The notes beneath the pieces were generated by a model. That model was not told the DNA's origin. It saw only the letters and a program-made list of their open reading frames with translations, and searched no databases. 44,945 nt of DNA from Bradyrhizobium hipponense (GTDB taxonomy: Bacteria; Pseudomonadota; Alphaproteobacteria; Rhizobiales; Xanthobacteraceae): positions 1 to 44,945 of the forward strand of contig NZ_VSTH01000100.1 of assembly GCF_008123965.1 (NCBI RefSeq). Direction: 5' to 3'. Positions 16,102-23,826 of this stretch are shown here, piece by piece (the stretch's first letter is position 1; the number at the start of each line of letters is the position of its first letter). The position numbers and the translations under genes were made by a program.

Positions 16102-16130
16102 TTGACGCCGCCGCCGCGCCATGGTGTTAG
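16102..16130 (+). promoter_or_regulatory. Predicted promoter of trpL-trpE(G)
   Basis: TTGACG (16102-16107) and TGTTAG (16125-16130) separated by 17 bases match a sigma-70 -35/-10 pair. The expected start site, seven bases after the -10, falls on the A of the trpL ATG at 16137, which would make the leader mRNA leaderless. The -35 matches five of six consensus bases. Confidence 0.6.
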
Positions 16131-16136
16131 TTCCCC

Positions 16137-16184
16137 ATGAGCACCGCCGTTCGCCTAGCCCGTCTTTGGTGGCGCACCTCCTAA
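16137..16184 (+). CDS. trpL: trp operon leader peptide with tandem Trp codons
   Basis: Fifteen codons from ATG at 16137 to TAA: MSTAVRLARLWWRTS. Trp codons 11 and 12 (16167-16172) are adjacent, the hallmark of a trp attenuator leader. There is no Shine-Dalgarno ahead of it and the predicted transcription start coincides with its A. Ribosome stalling on the UGG pair during Trp shortage would free the downstream RNA to fold in its antitermination form. In Sinorhizobium meliloti the corresponding leader is known to yield a small RNA (rnTrpL) and a functional peptide. Confidence 0.85.
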   Translation: MSTAVRLARLWWRTS

Positions 16185-16311
16185 CGAGGTGGCCGGTGCG
16201 ATTTTCCTTTCCCAAATCGTCTGAGGTCGCCAACGCAGTGCGGCGGCCTGATCGTTTGTCCTGTGTGGCGTTTCCTCGGCAAGTCTCGTAAGAGGACCCC
16301 AAGAGGATTAC
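16137..16311 (+). promoter_or_regulatory. trp attenuator leader RNA
   Basis: Between trpL and trpE(G) several stems compete. CACCTC (16175-16180, just after the Trp codons) pairs with GAGGTG (16186-16191). The wider GGCGCACCTC can instead pair, with one bulge, with GAGGTCGCC (16223-16231). CGATTT (16199-16204) pairs with AAATCG (16214-16219). GGTCGCC (16225-16231) pairs with GGCGGCC (16242-16248) with one G-U, followed by a moderately T-rich TGATCGTTTGTCC; this is the best terminator candidate. Which pair is the terminator was judged by eye only. Confidence 0.7.
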
Positions 16312-18477
16312 ATGAACAGGACCGTCTTTACCCTCCCGGCCAGAAGCGACTATGTGACCCGCGCAGGTCTTGCGATCACGCGCGTGGCCGAGCAGTTTTC
16401 CGGCGGCGCCAACCGGCTCGACGATCTCGTCAGCCTGCTCGACCGCCGCCGCGGCGTGGTGCTGTCGTCAGGCACGACCGTGCCCGGCCGCTACGAGAGT
16501 TTTGATCTCGGCTTCTCCGACCCGCCGCTCAAGCTCGAGACCACGGGCTTCAATTTTACGCTGGAGGCGCTCAACGAGCGCGGGCAGGTGCTGATCGCCT
16601 TCCTCGCCGACGTTCTGCGCGAGCCCTGCGTGGTAATCTCCGAGACGACCGCTTCGCGCCTTGCCGGCCACATCATCCGCGGCGAAGCGCCGGTCGAGGA
16701 AGACCAGCGCACGCGCCGCGCCAGCGTGATGTCGCTGGTGCGCGATCTCGTTGCCGCCTCCTCCGCCAATGACGACGGGCTGCTCGGCCTATTCGGCGCT
16801 TTTGCCTACGATCTCGTGTTCCAGATCGAGGACCTCGTGCAGAAGCGCGCGCGCGAGCAAGACCAGCGCGACATCGTACTCTACGTGCCGGATCGCCTGC
16901 TCGCCTATGATCGCGCCACCGGCCGCGGCGTGGTGCTGAGCTACGATTTCGCCTGGAAGGGCAAATCCACCGAAGGCCTGCCGCGCGAGACCGCCGAAAG
17001 TCCTTATCTCAAAACCCCGCGCCAGGGTTTTGCCGATCATGCGCCCGGCGAATATCAGGCCACCGTCGAGACCGCGCGCGCGGCCTTCGCGCGTGGTGAT
17101 TTGTTTGAGGCGGTGCCCGGGCAGCTCTTTGCCGAACCCTGCGACCGCTCGCCGGCGGAAGTGTTCCAGCGGCTCTGCGTCATCAACCCGTCGCCCTACG
17201 GCGCACTGATGAATCTCGGCGACGGCGAATTTCTGGTCTCGGCTTCGCCGGAAATGTTCGTGCGCTCCGACGGGCGCCGCGTCGAGACCTGCCCGATCTC
17301 CGGCACGATCGCGCGCGGCACCGACGCGATCGGCGACGCCGAGCAGATCCGCCAGCTCCTGAACTCGGAGAAGGACGAGTTCGAGCTCAACATGTGCACC
17401 GACGTCGACCGCAACGACAAGGCGCGCGTCTGCGTTCCCGGCACGATCAAGGTGCTGGCGCGGCGGCAGATCGAGACCTACTCGAAGCTGTTCCACACCG
17501 TCGACCATGTCGAGGGCACGCTGCGCCCGGGCTTCGACGCGCTCGATGCGTTTCTCACCCACGCCTGGGCGGTCACTGTCACCGGCGCGCCAAAGCTCTG
17601 GGCGATGCAATTCGTCGAGGATCACGAACGCTCGCCGCGGCGCTGGTATGCCGGCGCGATCGGGGCGGTGAATTTCGACGGCAGCATCAATACCGGTCTC
17701 ACCATCCGCACCATCCGCATGAAGGACGGTCTCGCCGAGGTGCGCGTCGGCGCCACCTGCCTGTTCGATTCCGATCCCGCCGCCGAGGATCGCGAATGCC
17801 AGGTCAAGGCCGCGGCCCTGTTCCAGGCACTGCGGGGCGATCCGCCAAAGCCGCTCTCGGCCTTTGCGCCCGACGCCACGGGCTCGGGCAAGCGGGTACT
17901 GCTGATCGATCACGACGACAGTTTTGTGCACATGCTGGCGGACTATTTCCGTCAGGTCGGCGCCAGCGTCACCGTGGTCCGTTACGTGCATGCGCTCGAC
18001 ATGCTCAAGCAGAGGACGTGGGATTTGCTCGTGCTGTCGCCCGGCCCCGGACGCCCTGAGGATTTCGGAATCAAGAAGACCATCGATGCGGCGCTGGAGA
18101 AGACGCTGCCGGTGTTCGGCGTCTGCCTCGGCGTCCAGGCGATCGGCGAATATTTCGGCGGCGAGCTCGGGCAACTCACCCATCCCGCCCATGGCCGGCC
18201 CTCGCGGGTTCAGGTGCGCGGCGGGCGGCTGATGCGCAATTTGCCGAACGAGATCGTGATCGGCCGCTATCATTCGCTCTATGTCGAGCAGGGCAGCATG
18301 CCGGAGGTGTTATCCGTCACCGCCAGCACCGAGGATGGCGTCGCCATGGCGCTGGAGCACAAGACGCTGCCGGTCGCCGGCGTGCAGTTCCATCCGGAAT
18401 CGCTGATGTCGCTCAGCGGCGAGGTAGGTTTACGAATTGTCGAGAACGCATTCCGGCTGAATGCGAGCGTCGATTGA
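16312..18477 (+). CDS. trpE(G): Anthranilate synthase, fused TrpE-TrpG
   Basis: 721 residues. It makes anthranilate from chorismate and glutamine, the first step of tryptophan synthesis. Residues ~1-510 are the TrpE synthase (PGQLFAEPCDRSPAEVFQRL, SASPEMFVR, PISGTIARG, GAIGAVNFDGS). Residues ~525-721 are the TrpG class-I glutaminase with Cys605 (FGVCLGVQ) and the His694/Glu696 pair (VQFHPES). The fusion is typical of Rhizobiales. It is preceded by the trp leader; the rest of the trp genes are elsewhere. Ribosome site AGAGGA lies about five bases before the ATG. Expression is expected to follow Trp supply through attenuation, and activity through feedback. Confidence 0.96.
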   Translation: MNRTVFTLPARSDYVTRAGLAITRVAEQFSGGANRLDDLVSLLDRRRGVVLSSGTTVPGRYESFDLGFSDPPLKLETTGFNFTLEALNERGQVLIAFLADVLREPCVVISETTASRLAGHIIRGEAPVEEDQRTRRASVMSLVRDLVAASSANDDGLLGLFGAFAYDLVFQIEDLVQKRAREQDQRDIVLYVPDRLLAYDRATGRGVVLSYDFAWKGKSTEGLPRETAESPYLKTPRQGFADHAPGEYQATVETARAAFARGDLFEAVPGQLFAEPCDRSPAEVFQRLCVINPSPYGALMNLGDGEFLVSASPEMFVRSDGRRVETCPISGTIARGTDAIGDAEQIRQLLNSEKDEFELNMCTDVDRNDKARVCVPGTIKVLARRQIETYSKLFHTVDHVEGTLRPGFDALDAFLTHAWAVTVTGAPKLWAMQFVEDHERSPRRWYAGAIGAVNFDGSINTGLTIRTIRMKDGLAEVRVGATCLFDSDPAAEDRECQVKAAALFQALRGDPPKPLSAFAPDATGSGKRVLLIDHDDSFVHMLADYFRQVGASVTVVRYVHALDMLKQRTWDLLVLSPGPGRPEDFGIKKTIDAALEKTLPVFGVCLGVQAIGEYFGGELGQLTHPAHGRPSRVQVRGGRLMRNLPNEIVIGRYHSLYVEQGSMPEVLSVTASTEDGVAMALEHKTLPVAGVQFHPESLMSLSGEVGLRIVENAFRLNASVD

Positions 18478-18486
18478 GAGGCACCA

Positions 18487-19026
18487 ATGATGTTTGACCA
18501 CGATCTGAAGGCGAGCGTTCGCACCATCCCGGACTACCCCAAAGCCGGAATCATGTTCCGCGACATCACAACGCTACTCGCCGACGCGCGCGCATTCCGC
18601 CGCGCGGTCGACGAGCTCGTCAACCCCTGGGCCGGCAACAAGATCGACAAGGTCGCCGGCATGGAGGCGCGCGGCTTCATCATCGGCGGCGCGGTGGCGC
18701 ATCAGGTCTCGGCCGGCTTCGTGCCGATCCGGAAAAAAGGCAAGCTGCCGCACACCACCGTGCGCATCGCTTACTCTCTCGAATATGGCATCGACGAGAT
18801 GGAGATGCATGTCGACGCGATCCAGCCCGGCGAGCGCGTCATTCTGGTCGACGACCTCATCGCCACCGGCGGCACCGCGGAAGGCGCGGTCAAGCTGCTG
18901 CGGCAGATCGGCGCCAACGTGGTCGCGGCCTGCTTCATCATCGACCTGCCCGAGCTCGGCGGCGCCGCCAAGCTGCGCGCGATGGACGTACCGGTGCGCA
19001 CGCTGATGACGTTCGAGGGGCATTGA
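18487..19026 (+). CDS. apt: Adenine phosphoribosyltransferase
   Basis: 179 residues. It salvages adenine to AMP with PRPP in the cytosol. The PRPP-binding motif is RVILVDDLIATGGTA (~residues 117-131), and the N-terminal SVRTIPDYPKAGIMFRDITT and VAGMEARGFIIGG match the family throughout. The start is the first of two adjacent ATGs, with GAGAGG seven bases upstream. It begins nine bases after the trpE(G) stop, so it is probably read on the same transcript, although no metabolic link to Trp synthesis is evident. Confidence 0.95.
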   Translation: MMFDHDLKASVRTIPDYPKAGIMFRDITTLLADARAFRRAVDELVNPWAGNKIDKVAGMEARGFIIGGAVAHQVSAGFVPIRKKGKLPHTTVRIAYSLEYGIDEMEMHVDAIQPGERVILVDDLIATGGTAEGAVKLLRQIGANVVAACFIIDLPELGGAAKLRAMDVPVRTLMTFEGH

Positions 19027-19069
19027 GCGGCGACGGGCAGAAAATATCGCCCGGGTATAATTTGTCGCC

Positions 19070-19738
19070 TCAGGACCGTTGCAAGATCAGGCTGAGCTCG
19101 AGCTCGCGGAAGGCGAGATAGTTGCGCCGGGTCCACTGGTGCAGCTCGGTGGACGAGTCCTTCTCCTGGCGGAGATAGCCGGTGAAGGAGAAGCTCAGCC
19201 GGTCGATATAGGTCTTGAGGAAGCCGGGCAGCGCCGGCAGGCGGAGCAGCCGGCCGCCGGCCATCGCAGGCGGCAGCTCGCCGCGGATGATGAACTCGTT
19301 GTCGACGGTGATCAGGTTCATCCGCGGGATCTGCCCGCGCAGCATCTCATGAGCGCGGGCCGAGGCGCGGTCGGTATCGGCGACGAACAGGATCATCGGC
19401 GCGACACGGCGGCGCGCCGCCTCCTTCAGCAGGCCGATCTCGTCGGCCATCTTGAAAAACTCGTCGAAGGCGTGGAAGCCGAGGTCGATCACCTTGGCGA
19501 GGCCGTCGTCGACGATCACGCGGTCCATCAGCTGCATCTTGCCGAAGGTGTCGATCACATCAGCCGTCTCGGTGATCTTCGGCAGGAAGTCGACCAGCGA
19601 CGGTTCCTTCAGGTTGACGTCGAAGGCCGCGACGTCGCCGTTCTTGAGCAGCAGAAATTCGCTCAAAAGCCGCGCCAGCAGCGTCTTGCCGACCTGCGGG
19701 CGGGGCGAGCAGATGATGTACAGGGACGTCGCGGGCAT
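19070..19738 (-). CDS. P-loop ATPase-like protein with altered Walker A (partner of next gene)
   Basis: 222 residues from the ATG at 19738. Walker A reads R13-P-Q-V-G17-K18-T19, where ParA/MinD proteins have KGGVGKT. The second ATP-contact Lys is kept but the signature Lys is Arg and the two Gly are lost. A Walker A'-like AAFDVNL follows near residue 42, and VIDLGFHAFDEFFKM may be the Walker B strand. A charged C-terminus ends in RRNYLAFRELELSLILQ. Length and motif positions align one-to-one with the gene upstream (19800-20552), so this is a diverged paralogue. Function unknown. An upstream TTG at 19771 is an alternative start. Convergent with apt. Confidence 0.6.
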   Translation of the reverse strand: MPATSLYIICSPRPQVGKTLLARLLSEFLLLKNGDVAAFDVNLKEPSLVDFLPKITETADVIDTFGKMQLMDRVIVDDGLAKVIDLGFHAFDEFFKMADEIGLLKEAARRRVAPMILFVADTDRASARAHEMLRGQIPRMNLITVDNEFIIRGELPPAMAGGRLLRLPALPGFLKTYIDRLSFSFTGYLRQEKDSSTELHQWTRRNYLAFRELELSLILQRS

Positions 19739-19799
19739 CGACAGCCATATCTGCGCGGATTTACCGCTCAATCCAGCCGCATCCGCCCGAATTGCGCAA

Positions 19800-20552
19800 C
19801 TATTTTTCGCTGTTGCGGCCGGCGGACTTCGAGCCGACGATATCGGTCAGCCGAATCCGGTCGAACTCGCTCCAGACGTTGGCGAGCCAGTGCCGGACAT
19901 AGCCGCGCAGCACGAAGGAATAGTTGGCGGCTTCGTCGTTGATGCCCTTGTTGGCGACGAATTTCAGGAACGGAACGGAGGACACCTCGACCTGCTCGTA
20001 GGCCATTTCGTTGAGCTTAGGAATGGTCAGCTCGGTCGCGTCCTTGATCCGGTGGAAGTAGGAATTGTAGGTCGCCTGATCCCACTGGAAGAACTGGGTG
20101 TCGTTGATGAAGTTCTTCACCAGGAAATATTTTGCACCGGTCATGAAGCCCGCGGTCTCGGCGATCTCGTCCAGCGAGGCGATCGAGGGCCCGAGGATGT
20201 GGAACACCGCGAAGGTGATCTGGCCGGCCTTGGCGGCATCGAGAAAGCCGATGTCGCGCAGCGAGGCCAGGGCCGGCGAGAGCAGGCCGGCGCGGACGTC
20301 GATCACGGTCACCGACGGGCTTGCCGCGTTGAGCGTATCGAAGATCTTCATCTGGTCCGACGTCGTCATCATATCGACGATCTCGGTAATCCCCGGATGG
20401 AAGCGCTTCAGCGTTCCGCGCGGCGACTCGGTGTCGAAGGCGCGCGTCGGCACGTTGTTGGCGGAAAAATAATCGAGCAGGGTGCGCGAGACCGTGGTCT
20501 TGCCGACCCCGCCCTTGTCCGCGCCCACCACAACCACTGCCGGCTTTGCCAT
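19800..20552 (-). CDS. ParA/MinD-like P-loop ATPase of unknown role
   Basis: 250 residues. Deviant Walker A K13-G-G-V-G-K18-T-T is complete, Walker A' is RAFDTES near residue 43, and VTVIDVRAGLLSP near residue 82 is the Walker B/switch II region. This is the SIMIBI class that includes ParA, MinD and nitrogenase-like ATPases. The second half (FFQWDQATYNSYFHRIKDAT, NYSFVLRGYVRHWLANVWSEF) fits no named subfamily. No parB, parS-like site or plasmid gene is near, so chromosome or plasmid partition is not supported. Ribosome site AGGGGA precedes the ATG at 20552. The partner ATPase follows within about 60 bases. Confidence 0.78.
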   Translation of the reverse strand: MAKPAVVVVGADKGGVGKTTVSRTLLDYFSANNVPTRAFDTESPRGTLKRFHPGITEIVDMMTTSDQMKIFDTLNAASPSVTVIDVRAGLLSPALASLRDIGFLDAAKAGQITFAVFHILGPSIASLDEIAETAGFMTGAKYFLVKNFINDTQFFQWDQATYNSYFHRIKDATELTIPKLNEMAYEQVEVSSVPFLKFVANKGINDEAANYSFVLRGYVRHWLANVWSEFDRIRLTDIVGSKSAGRNSEK

Positions 20553-20748
20553 TGCTGTCCCCTAACGCGCGCCCCCGATCGCGAGGTCGCAATCGGCCGG
20601 GCCCCAAATCGATGTCCCGAGTCTGCTGTTGGGCGCGAACATGGCAGAAACAAGGGAGAATTCAATTCCTCGGCACGTCGTTGCGGCAATTCCCGGGGTT
20701 TTTCTCAATCGCCGCGAAACTAATCGCGCTTGATGTCAAATCACGCGC

Positions 20749-21969
20749 TCAATGGCGGCCCCACGGACCGACGGGATTCCCCGTCGGATTGCCACTTGCG
20801 GTTCCAGAAGGCCTTGGCGCGGGTAGCGGCGGCGGACTGGCCTGGCCGCCTGCGTCGTTCCACGGCCCCTGTGACAGCGGCGGCGGGGCATCCTGCTGGT
20901 CGGCCTGCGCCTTGGGCTCTTTGGTGTCCTCGTCGGGCGGCAGCGGGCCGGGATCGTGGCCGCCGGCAAACTTGACCAGCGCATCGACCCGGGACTGCAC
21001 CGACGGGTGGGTCGCGAACAGATCGGCAAAGCCCTCGCGCGGATTGTCGACGCAGAGCTCCATCACCGCCGAGGTCGCGCCCGGCAGCTCGCCCCGGTTC
21101 TCGATCTTGCGCAGGGCCGAAATCATGGCGTCGGGATTCTTCGTCAGCTCGACCGAGCCGGCGTCGGCGAGATATTCGCGCGACCGCGACAGCGCGAGCT
21201 TCACCACCTGCGACAACAGCCAGGCCACCACGATCAGCACGACTGCGATGATGATGACAACGACCGCGCCGCCGCCCGAGCTCTTGCTATCGCTCGACGA
21301 CGAGGACGATCGGGACGACGAGGAGGAGCTAGAGGACCGCGAGCCGCCGGAGCTGGAACTCCAGTTGAAGCTGGTGAACACGCGGAAGAACAACTCGCCG
21401 AAGAAGCCGACCACGCCGGCGATGATGACGGCGACCACCATGAGCTGCACGTCGCCGTTCTTGATGTGGGTCAGCTCGTGGCCGAGCACCGCCTCGATCT
21501 CCTTATCGTCCAGCGCATCGAGCAGGCCCGTGGTCACTGTGATCGCATATTGCCGCGGGTTGAGGCCGGTCGCGAACGCGTTCAGCGCCGGGCTCTCCAT
21601 CATCTTCAGCTTCGGCATGGGGATGCCGCGGGAGATGCAGAGGTTTTCGAGCAGATTGTAGAGCCGCGGCTGCTCCTGCCGGGTGACGTCGTGGCCGCCG
21701 GTCACCGCGTCGATCATCGACTGGTGGAAGAAATAGGCGATCACGATCCAGGCGGCCGCCACGATCGTGGCAATGGGCGAGGCCTTGAGCAGGTCGGAGA
21801 AGGCGCGGCTCAGATAGAAAGCGACGGTCTGATCGCTGTCGATGAGAACTTCGGCGATCAGCGCACCGGCATAGACCAGCACGTAAATCAGCAGGAACAG
21901 GCCGGCGAGCAGCAGCATCGAACGAAACTTGTTCGAGGCGATGTGCGTGTAGAGACCATACGCGGCCAT
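20749..21969 (-). CDS. htpX: M48 family (HtpX-like) membrane metalloprotease with Ser-rich insert
   Basis: 406 residues. Two N-terminal membrane helices (~18-40 and ~66-82), the zinc site H164-E-L-T-H168 with third ligand E265 in SRSREYLADA, then a further pair of hydrophobic helices (~178-196, 235-256) interrupted by a low-complexity Ser-rich loop at ~201-232. The C-terminus is a long Pro/Gly/Gln-rich tail. M48 proteases of this type degrade misfolded membrane proteins with FtsH. lemA lies immediately upstream (33 bases), a pairing seen in many bacteria. The usual HtpX is about 290 residues; the extra length is the Ser insert and tail. Start ATG at 21969; ribosome site weak. Confidence 0.85.
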   Translation of the reverse strand: MAAYGLYTHIASNKFRSMLLLAGLFLLIYVLVYAGALIAEVLIDSDQTVAFYLSRAFSDLLKASPIATIVAAAWIVIAYFFHQSMIDAVTGGHDVTRQEQPRLYNLLENLCISRGIPMPKLKMMESPALNAFATGLNPRQYAITVTTGLLDALDDKEIEAVLGHELTHIKNGDVQLMVVAVIIAGVVGFFGELFFRVFTSFNWSSSSGGSRSSSSSSSSRSSSSSSDSKSSGGGAVVVIIIAVVLIVVAWLLSQVVKLALSRSREYLADAGSVELTKNPDAMISALRKIENRGELPGATSAVMELCVDNPREGFADLFATHPSVQSRVDALVKFAGGHDPGPLPPDEDTKEPKAQADQQDAPPPLSQGPWNDAGGQASPPPLPAPRPSGTASGNPTGNPVGPWGRH

Positions 21970-22001
21970 GACGCGCTGCCCTGCCGGCCCGGCGGTTTAA
22001 A

Positions 22002-22562
22002 TCAGAACTTCACCTGCGGCGTCGCCTCGACCTCGGTGCGGCTGGCGCCGAGATCGAAGAACTCCTTCCGGGTGAAGCCGAACATGCCGGCGAACAGCGC
22101 GGCGGGCATCTGCTGGATGCCGGTGTTGTACTCCTGGACCGCGTTGTTGAAGAAGCGCCGGCTCGCCGCGATCTTGTTCTCGAGGTCGGAGAGCTCGCTG
22201 GCAAGCTGCTGGAAATTGGCATTGGCCTTGAGGTCGGGATAGGCCTCCGACAGCGCGATCAGCCGGCCGAGCGCGCCGGAGAGCTGGTTCTCCGCGGCGG
22301 ACACCTGGGCCGGGCCCTGCGCCGACATCGCCGAATTGCGTGCCTTGATGACGTCGTCGAGCGTGCCGCGCTCGTGCGATGCATAGCCCTTCACCGTTTC
22401 AACCAGGTTCGGGATCAGGTCATGACGCTGCTTGAGCTGCACGTCGATATCGGCAAAGGCCTGGCCGACGCGCTGGCTCAGCGCCACCAGCCGATTATAG
22501 GCGCTGAAGGCGAACAGCACGAGGACGACGATGACGCCGAGAACGATCCAGCCGGTCGACAT
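22002..22562 (-). CDS. lemA: LemA family protein
   Basis: 186 residues. An N-terminal anchor (WIVLGVIVVLVLFAFSAYNRL, no cleavage site) precedes the helical LemA domain with its marks RVGQAFADIDVQLKQRHDLI, VETVKGYASHE, EAYPDLKANANFQQL, RRFFNNAVQEYNT and the C-terminal PAALFAGMFGF. The biochemical role of LemA is not settled; the frequent pairing with M48 proteases suggests help in membrane protein turnover. Strong ribosome site CAGGAG six bases before the ATG. It leads a lemA-htpX operon. Confidence 0.93.
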   Translation of the reverse strand: MSTGWIVLGVIVVLVLFAFSAYNRLVALSQRVGQAFADIDVQLKQRHDLIPNLVETVKGYASHERGTLDDVIKARNSAMSAQGPAQVSAAENQLSGALGRLIALSEAYPDLKANANFQQLASELSDLENKIAASRRFFNNAVQEYNTGIQQMPAALFAGMFGFTRKEFFDLGASRTEVEATPQVKF

Positions 22563-22699
22563 GGAGAACTCCTGAAGGGGATTGAGGCGGGCGCAGCCTA
22601 GACCAAATTGGCGCGGAGCGAGAGCCCCGGCGCAGAGGGAAGGTTAGACTTGGTCGGATCGGCAGCCATCCGAGTTCAAGGCAAAAGCGGGCAACGAGG

Positions 22700-23677
22700 T
22701 TAACTTTCGGACAGGACTGCATCGCCCCAGCGCCAACGCCGCGCATTCGCATAGGCGGGCTTGTCGCGGCGTGGCACCTTCGCAAGTTCGACGCCCTGCT
22801 CGGTGCAGAGCTTGGCCGTGATCTCGGCCTTGCCGATGTCCGGCGGCGCCAGCACGCGCGAGGCGCGTGTCCCCGGCGGCGTGCGGGTCAGGGCGACGTA
22901 GATGAACCTCTCGTCCTCGAACGGCACCTCGGCGCCCTTGACCTGGCGGTGCGCCTGCGAGCGCGGCAAACGTTGGGAGAAATGGCACCAGTCGGGTGCA
23001 ATCAGCGGGCAGGGTCTTTCGTGCGGGCAGGGGGCGGCGACGAAGGCGCCCGCCGCGATCAGTTGCTGGCGCAGCGCGAGGATGCGGGCGTAGCCGGCCG
23101 GCGTGCCGGGCTCAATCACCACAAGCGCGTGACGTGCCTTTGCCCACATTGCCTCGGTCAGCTTGCGCTGGTCGCTCTCGCCGAGCTCGCCGATGATGTA
23201 GCTCGCAACGACGAGATCGGCTTGCGGGACTTCGGCGAGGTTCGCTCCGGCGTCGCCCGGCAGATAGCGGCAATCGGCCAGCCGCGTGCTGTCTTGCGCG
23301 AGCTCGAGCGCCAGCCGGCTCAGGGTCGCGTTGGCATCGAGCAGGGTGAAGGATTGCAGCGAGCCAAAAGCCTCTGCGGCGGCCCAGCTCGCGGTGCCCG
23401 GACCTGCGCCGACGTCGAGCAGTGTCTCAGGAGTGAAGTCCGGCGCGATTTCGGTCAGCGCGTTCAGGCTCGCGGCCACCGCTGCATAGGTCGCCGGCAT
23501 GCGCGCCAGTGCATAGGCGAGCGCATCGGCCTCCGACTTGATCGTGCCGGAACCACCACCCGCGCGATAGGCGTTCGAGATCTTCTGTGATCGCTGTGCG
23601 GCATCGCTGCGCGAAAAGCCCTGGAGCTTGGCGTCGAGCGCGGCCTTGAGTTCGGCGGGAAGGGAAGGGGAGATCAT
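22700..23677 (-). CDS. Rsm22-like small-ribosomal-subunit methyltransferase
   Basis: 325 residues. A SAM-binding Rossmann core (LLDVGAGPGTASWAAAEAF ~ residues 86-104; FTLLDANATL; VVASYIIGELGE) precedes a C-terminal Cys-containing region CPHERPCPL...WCHFSQRLPRS typical of the Rsm22 family, whose mitochondrial members bind the small ribosomal subunit and an Fe-S cluster. Bacterial homologues are presumed ribosome-assembly factors rather than proven rRNA methylases. The ATG at 23677 is preceded by GGAAAG. The gene is between lemA and the smc-side repeat, with its own spacing of about 140 bases to lemA. Confidence 0.87.
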   Translation of the reverse strand: MISPSLPAELKAALDAKLQGFSRSDAAQRSQKISNAYRAGGGSGTIKSEADALAYALARMPATYAAVAASLNALTEIAPDFTPETLLDVGAGPGTASWAAAEAFGSLQSFTLLDANATLSRLALELAQDSTRLADCRYLPGDAGANLAEVPQADLVVASYIIGELGESDQRKLTEAMWAKARHALVVIEPGTPAGYARILALRQQLIAAGAFVAAPCPHERPCPLIAPDWCHFSQRLPRSQAHRQVKGAEVPFEDERFIYVALTRTPPGTRASRVLAPPDIGKAEITAKLCTEQGVELAKVPRRDKPAYANARRWRWGDAVLSES

Positions 23678-23685
23678 CTTTCCAA

Positions 23686-23803
23686 CGTCATGCCCCGCGC
23701 AGGCGGGGCATCCAGTATTCCGAGACAGCGCCGGTCGACCGAGAGGCCGCAGCGTGCTGGATCATCCGCCCAGCGCGCATTGCGCACAAGGCGAATGATG
23801 ACG
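23686..23803. repeat. Palindromic intergenic repeat (CGTCATGCCCCGC family)
   Basis: ACGTCATGCCCCGCGCAGGCGGGGCATCCAGTA at the left contains a CCCCGC/GCGGGG hairpin, and the element closes with GATGACGT at the right. It fills the gap between the smc stop and the Rsm22-like start. Only one copy is in this window; the family is recognised from memory of Bradyrhizobium genomes. Confidence 0.65.
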
Positions 23804-23826
23804 TCAATGGTTGCGGGTCGACCGCG

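Noticed and set aside
16789..18273. 494-codon minus-strand open frame across trpE(G)
   Set aside because: Antisense to trpE(G); no ribosome site and no family motifs.
19800..20552. Partition (ParA) or nitrogenase-like assignment for the complete P-loop ATPase
   Set aside because: No ParB, parS, plasmid or nif context, and the second half does not match those families.
20956..22242. Long plus-strand open frames across htpX and lemA
   Set aside because: Antisense to two well-supported genes; the residues mirror the Ser/Gly and acidic runs of the sense strand.
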